From contig CBDFHN010000002.1 in the NCBI GenBank assembly GCA_965247735.1, forward strand, positions 4,712,001-4,776,000: a stretch of DNA of 64,000 nucleotides, given 5' to 3'. The notes under the pieces are model-generated. The model ran no database searches. It was not told the origin of the DNA and saw only the letters and a list, made by a program, of their open reading frames with translations. Below are positions 60,159 through 64,000 of the stretch, piece by piece (the stretch's first letter is position 1; the number at the start of each line of letters is the position of its first letter). The DNA comes from JAOXRU01 sp965247735. Its GTDB lineage: Bacteria > Bacteroidota > Bacteroidia > Flavobacteriales > Flavobacteriaceae. Both the position numbers and the translations under genes were made by a program.

Positions 60159-60773
60159 TTATTCTTTAAACAGGTATGCTACAATTACTTTTGCAGCGGC
60201 CTTACTTCCTTTTAGAGAAGGATGAAACATATCGGGTCCATAATAATTATAACTATTGCTGGTATCAATATGTTCTTTCCAGATTTTACCTACCGGAAGT
60301 AAAATAGCACTGTTGATTATTGCTGCATCACGATGGTTTTTTATAACACCATCAAAAGTATGATAATAAGATATTGATGGCCAAACCATAAAGTAGCATA
60401 GTTGTATATTGTTTAGTTTGCACAAACTACTAAACTTTTCTCCATATTCAATTAGCATTTTTCTACCATTATCTTGAGAAGATGGGCCTTGTTGTATAAT
60501 AACATAATCAAATTTTTTACTAGAAATTAATTGCTGAACTTTTTTATCGTTCCAATGGTCTTCAATAGCATAGTTCGCATATGCTATCATTTTTGTGCTG
60601 ATTTTAACTCCATGTAAACTTGCATTTTTCTTGACAAGTTTTGGTAAATTGTTTGTATAAGTAAGGCTATTACCAATAAATAAAATACTTATACTATTTG
60701 ACTTTTCTTGCTGACTATAGCTAGTTGAATGATTAAGTATTAGTACAAAAAATAAAATAAGTAATTTCTGCAT
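60159..60773 (-). CDS. SGNH/GDSL-family hydrolase, secreted
   Basis: A 204-residue exported hydrolase with signal QKLLILFFVLILNHSTSYSQ. The catalytic Ser is in ISILFIGNSLTYTNNLPK (GNSLT variant of GDSL). Block III is DYVIIQQGPSSQDNG and the Asp-His pair is GPDMFHPSLKGSKAAA. These are esterase or carbohydrate-deacetylase folds, and the Q-G-P-S block suggests the GNSLT group seen in Bacteroidota. Substrate unknown. It stands alone facing left. Confidence 0.88.
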   Translation of the reverse strand: MQKLLILFFVLILNHSTSYSQQEKSNSISILFIGNSLTYTNNLPKLVKKNASLHGVKISTKMIAYANYAIEDHWNDKKVQQLISSKKFDYVIIQQGPSSQDNGRKMLIEYGEKFSSLCKLNNIQLCYFMVWPSISYYHTFDGVIKNHRDAAIINSAILLPVGKIWKEHIDTSNSYNYYGPDMFHPSLKGSKAAAKVIVAYLFKE

Positions 60774-61065
60774 ATTATCTAGTTTTATAGTTTATCCATA
60801 AACACTTTTTTCTATAATTATTTTTGTTACAATCAATATTACTAAGCAATGGTTTTGGAAAAAGAAAACAAGGCTCAAAAAAATAGCTATAGGAATAATG
60901 GTAAAAATAGATGAACCATAAATAAAAACAATCGCAAAAGGCATTTAAAATTTTAGGAAGCAGAACTATTGCACTATTTTTGATATTATAAAGATATACG
61001 CTAAAAATTGGAAAAGACATGAAACGAGCATGCTAAATGTTTTATCCCCCAAGGAGATGATTAAT
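60774..61065. other. Gene-free region with possible remnant coding, upstream of repeat A copy 2
   Basis: No conventional gene. A plus-strand frame open from about 60945 through repeat A to TAA at 61098 reads NYCTIFDIIKIYAKNWKR, then MLNVLSPKEMINSEQHVTVK. It has no good start and matches no family I know; it could be the tail of a lost gene. The AAGGAG before ATG ATT AAT at 61051-61062 would suit a very short ORF. Confidence 0.4.
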
Positions 61066-61098
61066 AGCGAACAGCATGTAACCGTTAAAAAACAATAA
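61066..61098 (+). repeat. Perfect 33-bp repeat A, copy 2
   Basis: Identical to 2818-2850. Here repeat B follows directly (61110), whereas in the other copy B precedes A, so the unit order is swapped. Confidence 0.85.
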
Positions 61099-61109
61099 TT
61101 AGAGAACAC

Positions 61110-61187
61110 ATGAAACATCCATTGATAAAGAATTCTACATTCAATGAGAGGACTGTAAGGATGAACCATGTGACCAATTTAATAAAA
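61110..61187 (+). repeat. Diverged repeat B, copy 2
   Basis: Aligned to 2671-2748 over 78 bases with roughly three quarters identity allowing one-base indels. In this copy the frame stays open (KHPLIKNSTFNERTVRMNHV) and runs past the repeat into the start of yaaA in another frame. It ends 13 bases before the yaaA ATG. Confidence 0.65.
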
Positions 61188-61200
61188 ACAAAAAAGACAG

Positions 61201-61959
61201 ATGAAAATTGTAATATCACCAGCTAAGTCATTAGATTTTGAAACGCAACTGCCAACAGCACTGCATAGCGAAGCTAGTTTTTTAACAGATGCAGAAAGAA
61301 TAAACAAGTTGCTAAAGAAAAAGTCTGCGACTAGTTTATCCAAATTAATGAAAATATCTAATAACCTAGGGCAATTAAATTACGAACGCAATCAAGATTG
61401 GGAATTACCATTTACAGAAACCAATGCTCGTCCTGCCGTATATGCTTTTAATGGAGATGTATATACTGGTTTGGATGTATATACGCTTCCGGAAGAAAAA
61501 ATAACGCAACTACAAAGCTCGCTCAGAATATTATCTGGACTTTATGGAGTTTTAAAACCGTTAGATTTAATACAAGCATATCGATTAGAAATGGGAACTA
61601 AATTTGCTGTGGGTGTTAAGAAAAATTTGCCAGATTTTTGGAAAAAGAAAATAACACAGTCTTTAAATGACGAAATGCAAGAAAATGAACTCTTTGTTAA
61701 TCTAGCAAGTAACGAGTATTTTAAAGCCGTAGATACCAAAACTCTAAAAGCACCAATTGTAACACCGCAATTTAAAGATTATAAGAACGGACAGTTAAAA
61801 ATGATTAGCTTTTTTGCCAAAAAGGCAAGAGGCATGATGGTGCGTTATATATTAGATACCAATGCCAAAACTATAGATGACCTTAAAGGATTTAATTATG
61901 ATGGCTACGGATTTAGTGATGAATTGTCAAAAGAGAACGATTTAGTATTTACACGATAA
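61201..61959 (+). CDS. yaaA: Peroxide stress protein YaaA (DUF328)
   Basis: A 252-residue protein that in E. coli lowers free iron during hydrogen peroxide stress. KIVISPAKSLDFETQLPTAL is the hallmark start, then KLMKISNNLGQLNYERNQDW, PAVYAFNGDVYTGLDVYTL, RILSGLYGVLKPLDLIQAYR and LEMGTKFAVG, with ISFFAKKARGMMVRYIL near the end; all match the family. The leader consists of repeats A and B. It is followed 19 bases on by a small secreted repeat protein. Confidence 0.96.
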   Translation: MKIVISPAKSLDFETQLPTALHSEASFLTDAERINKLLKKKSATSLSKLMKISNNLGQLNYERNQDWELPFTETNARPAVYAFNGDVYTGLDVYTLPEEKITQLQSSLRILSGLYGVLKPLDLIQAYRLEMGTKFAVGVKKNLPDFWKKKITQSLNDEMQENELFVNLASNEYFKAVDTKTLKAPIVTPQFKDYKNGQLKMISFFAKKARGMMVRYILDTNAKTIDDLKGFNYDGYGFSDELSKENDLVFTR

Positions 61960-61978
61960 CTGTCTAAATTACAAGAAG

Positions 61979-62320
61979 ATGAATTCCAAATTTTATTTAC
62001 TATTGTTATTGCTTGCAAGCTACACTACAACCCTTGCCCAAAAGGTATATGTTGTGGATAGGGAATACAAAGCAGATACAAAGGTTTTTATTGTAGATAG
62101 GACGTATAAGGCAGATGTATTGGTCTATAATGTGGATAGGTCATATAAGGCTTCAGAAAATAATGGCCTCTGGTTTACTGTAGATAGGGAATATAAGGCA
62201 GATAAAACCATCTTTTTTGTGAGTACAGAAAGCAAGGCAGATATAGTAGTCTTTTATGTGAAAAACCAATATAAGGCCGAATGGAAAAATACAGCTAAAA
62301 AACATCTAATGGATCTTTAG
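61979..62320 (+). CDS. Secreted protein of six YKAD-type 13-residue repeats (DUF6150-like)
   Basis: A 113-residue exported protein with signal NSKFYLLLLLLASYTTTLAQ. The mature part is six repeats with the pattern V-(Y/F)-x-V-D-R-x-Y-K-A-D: VYVVDREYKAD, VFIVDRTYKAD, VYNVDRSYKAS, WFTVDREYKAD, FFVSTESKAD and FYVKNQYKAEW. This matches what I recall as DUF6150. The regular alternation suggests a small beta-solenoid or stacked sheet with a charged face. Function unknown. It is tightly behind yaaA and may be co-transcribed; a structured repeat follows. Confidence 0.88.
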   Translation: MNSKFYLLLLLLASYTTTLAQKVYVVDREYKADTKVFIVDRTYKADVLVYNVDRSYKASENNGLWFTVDREYKADKTIFFVSTESKADIVVFYVKNQYKAEWKNTAKKHLMDL

Positions 62321-62328
62321 AATATGTT

Positions 62329-62440
62329 GGGTGTATCCCTTCGTAAAAAGACTTCGGGTCGGGCTATTCGCAGTCGCTTTTTGTGGTTTTTGCTACGCCA
62401 ACCACAAAAGAGCTTCAACAATGCTACTATCCCTTACACA
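62329..62440. repeat. Structured intergenic repeat, copy 2
   Basis: Contains the shared blocks of the repeat at 1495-1591. The central stem here is TTTTGTGGTT/AACCACAAAA (62379-62388 with 62400-62409), a different sequence from copy 1 but again fully paired. The outer ends also mirror each other: GTGTATCCC on the left and ATCCCTTACAC on the right. Confidence 0.75.
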
Positions 62441-62515
62441 GGAGTAACCTTTTGGCAATAGAATAGCTGTAGATTTTATTGTACCTTTTGTGCCAATATA
62501 TAAAAGGACTAGGAA

Positions 62516-62878
62516 ATGAAAACTACATTTTTAAAAACTATACCAGTACTTCCTAGTCAAAACATAGAAAGAGATGTACTGTGGTATTTAGAAAAAGTAG
62601 GTTTTACCGCAGTGTATCAAGACAAGTTGTATGCTGTTTTACAAAGAGACCAACTTTATATTCATTTGCAATGGCATGCAGATACTATAGACGATCCATT
62701 ACTAGGTGGATCTGTTGTTAGAATACAGGTAGACGATATTCAGCCTGTGTTTTTAGAATTTTTAGCAAAAGATATTGTTACTAAGGCTAAGCTTCAGCTA
62801 AATACCCCATGGAATACCAATGAGTTTGGTTTTTATGATATAAATAATAATGCTATATTTATAGTAGAATTTCTTTAA
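62516..62878 (+). CDS. Bleomycin-resistance/VOC-like small protein
   Basis: A 120-residue protein beginning KTTFLKTIPVLPSQNIERDV, then WYLEKVGFTAVYQDKLYAVL, QLYIHLQWHAD and FGFYDINNNAIFIVEFL. This is the layout of ShBle-type binding proteins in the VOC superfamily, where the dimer sequesters a ligand. It has no enzyme metal site that I can be sure of. A second VOC gene follows 29 bases on. Confidence 0.85.
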   Translation: MKTTFLKTIPVLPSQNIERDVLWYLEKVGFTAVYQDKLYAVLQRDQLYIHLQWHADTIDDPLLGGSVVRIQVDDIQPVFLEFLAKDIVTKAKLQLNTPWNTNEFGFYDINNNAIFIVEFL

Positions 62879-62907
62879 TATAGAAATGTTTGATAAAAAT
62901 AACAACT

Positions 62908-63279
62908 ATGAAGCTAGGAGCATTTTCAATAAGTTTATCGGTAAAAGATTTAAAAATATCTAAAGCATTTTATGAAAATATAGGCTTTTCTGTTTTTGGT
63001 GGAGCCTTAGATAAAAACTATCTAATCATGAAAAATAATACTACACTTATAGGTTTGTTTCAGGGTATGTTCGATAAGAACATTTTAACCTTTAATCCTG
63101 GTTGGGATGAGGATGCTAAAGAAGTTGAAGGTTTTGAAGATGTGCGTAAAATTCAAAAAAAATTACAAGATAAAGGAATTGATTTTGAAAGTACTGCCGA
63201 TGAAAACACTACAGGGCCTGCAAGTTTTATAATTAACGATCCCGATGGTAATCCTATTCTTTTTGATCAACATTTGTAA
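62908..63279 (+). CDS. VOC-family (glyoxalase-like) protein
   Basis: About 123 residues from the ATG at 62908 (KLGAFSISLSVKDLKISKAF), chosen over a TTG six codons earlier. YENIGFSVFGGALDKNYLIM follows, and the C-terminal module is TTGPASFIINDPDGNPILFD with the Asp-Pro-Asp-Gly-Asn-Pro turn typical of the family. It is probably metal-binding; substrate unknown. It shares a transcript with the preceding VOC gene and ends at a terminator. Confidence 0.9.
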   Translation: MKLGAFSISLSVKDLKISKAFYENIGFSVFGGALDKNYLIMKNNTTLIGLFQGMFDKNILTFNPGWDEDAKEVEGFEDVRKIQKKLQDKGIDFESTADENTTGPASFIINDPDGNPILFDQHL

Positions 63280-63304
63280 TATCATAAAATAGAATACAAC
63301 TAAG

Positions 63305-63341
63305 AATGAGAAGTGCAGGCTTAGGAAGCACTTCTCATTTT
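63305..63341. terminator. Bidirectional terminator between VOC gene and trpA
   Basis: A stem AATGAGAAGTGC paired with GCACTTCTCATT, loop AGGCTTAGGAA, and T or A tracts on both sides, between convergent genes. Confidence 0.85.
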
Positions 63342-63358
63342 TAAGATATAAAGTATAG

Positions 63359-64000
63359 TTACCTAATAGTAGCTATAAATTCTCCAAAGTCTTTAGTTCC
63401 GTTTTTTGTTAAGTGCTTTACAAAAGCTGAACCAATAATAGCTCCTTTAGCATACTTGGTAGCCGCATTAAAAGTAGTGGCATTGCTAATTCCAAAACCT
63501 ACTATTTGCGGTGCATTTAGTTCCATAGCCGCTATTCTTTTAAAATAAGTCTCTTGAGTATTTCCAAATTCGCTTTTTGCTCCAGTAACACTAGCCGAGC
63601 TTACCATATAGATAAATCCATTAGAGACACTATCTATAAATCTAATGCGTTCTTCCGAAGTTTGTGGTGTTATTAAAAATACATTTATAAGACCATATTT
63701 TTCAAAAATAGTCTGGTACTCATTATGATATACATCAACAGGAAGATCGGGGATAATTAATCCATCAATACCTATTTCTTGACATTTTTTACAGAATTCT
63801 TCTACTCCATATTGTAATATCGGGTTAAAATAGCCCATAATAATGAGTGGAATACTTACCGTATTTCTAATGTCTTTAAGTTGCTCAAACAAAAGGGTAG
63901 TAGTCATTCCGTTTTGCAATGCTTGTGTAGAACTTGCTTGTATGGTAGGACCATCTGCCAGCGGATCGCTAAATGGAAGCCCTATTTCTATAAAATCTAC
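63359..64000 (-). CDS. trpA: Tryptophan synthase alpha chain, partial (5' end outside window)
   Basis: Cleaves indole-3-glycerol phosphate to indole and GAP and channels indole to TrpB. The frame is open to the window edge, so the N-terminus is missing. Visible parts are DFIEIGLPFSDPLADGPTIQ, with catalytic Glu and Asp, the MGYFNPILQYGVEEFC strand, IDGLIIPDLPVDVYH, VFLITPQTSEERI, FIYMVSSASVTGAKSEFG and the phosphate loop IVGFGISN and GAIIGSAFVKHL. This in-frame N-terminal part continues to the last base of the window, so the internal ATG at 63919 is not the start. Confidence 0.96.
   Translation of the reverse strand, partial: VDFIEIGLPFSDPLADGPTIQASSTQALQNGMTTTLLFEQLKDIRNTVSIPLIIMGYFNPILQYGVEEFCKKCQEIGIDGLIIPDLPVDVYHNEYQTIFEKYGLINVFLITPQTSEERIRFIDSVSNGFIYMVSSASVTGAKSEFGNTQETYFKRIAAMELNAPQIVGFGISNATTFNAATKYAKGAIIGSAFVKHLTKNGTKDFGEFIATIR

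Overview
The window is an AT-rich chromosomal segment from a member of the Bacteroidota, most likely a marine-type Flavobacteriaceae. The signs are a T9SS C-terminal sorting domain, a SusC/FecA-style TonB receptor with a carboxypeptidase-like N-terminal domain, SCSSDD-type lipoproteins, a PUR-family protein, the yajC-DUF1573-nusB cluster with a long NusB, head-GIN (DUF2807) proteins beside an ECF sigma factor, and many promoters of the Bacteroidota type (TTG, about 19 bp, TANNTTTG). I found no rRNA, tRNA, CRISPR array, transposase or phage gene. Both ends cut a gene: guaB on the left and trpA on the right.

Layout. 1-5.5 kb: 5' part of guaB, an intergenic structured repeat, a decayed cheD, remnant repeats and a three-PAS membrane histidine kinase. 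5.6-7.4 kb: a Cys-rich miniprotein, ferritin, flavodoxin and a small Cys protein. 7.5-13.8 kb: an iron-uptake-like cluster (DUF4856 lipoprotein, imelysin lipoprotein, HTTM membrane protein, TonB receptor). 13.9-17.5 kb: HMG-CoA-lyase-like enzyme, LysE exporter and a degenerate TPR sensor kinase. 17.6-33.6 kb: mostly housekeeping (pyrD, pepT, yajC, DUF1573, nusB, ABC exporter, PUR protein, M14 peptidase, flavoprotein, csaA, Mpo1-like, DinB, VOC, DEAD helicase), with a fossil of a second M14 gene end. 33.7-36.7 kb: ECF sigma, putative anti-sigma and two beta-solenoid envelope proteins. 36.9-50.6 kb: lon, cmk, a LysM protein, a YfcC-type transporter/deacetylase/aminotransferase operon, rpsA, and pyrR-pyrB-orf-rnz-pdxH. 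50.6-56 kb: a radical SAM/SPASM maturase with a candidate GG-leader precursor peptide, then a large T9SS-secreted beta-propeller protein. 56-64 kb: acetyltransferase, bestrophin, a MarR/serine-hydrolase pair with a readable operator-promoter switch, SGNH hydrolase, yaaA, a six-repeat secreted protein, two VOC proteins and trpA.

The most novel item is the two-gene RiPP-like locus at 50609-52086. Its maturase carries features of the cyclophane-forming (FxsB/GrrM-like) SPASM enzymes. The 75-residue precursor has a GG leader and a short core with a Cys pair. A hairpin separates the two genes, and no exporter is nearby. Other points of interest are the MarR autoregulatory switch, a pseudo-kinase that has lost its phospho-His and ATP lid boxes, the decayed cheD with unexplained paired repeats also found at 61 kb, and two copies of a hairpin repeat whose stem changes sequence but keeps its pairing.
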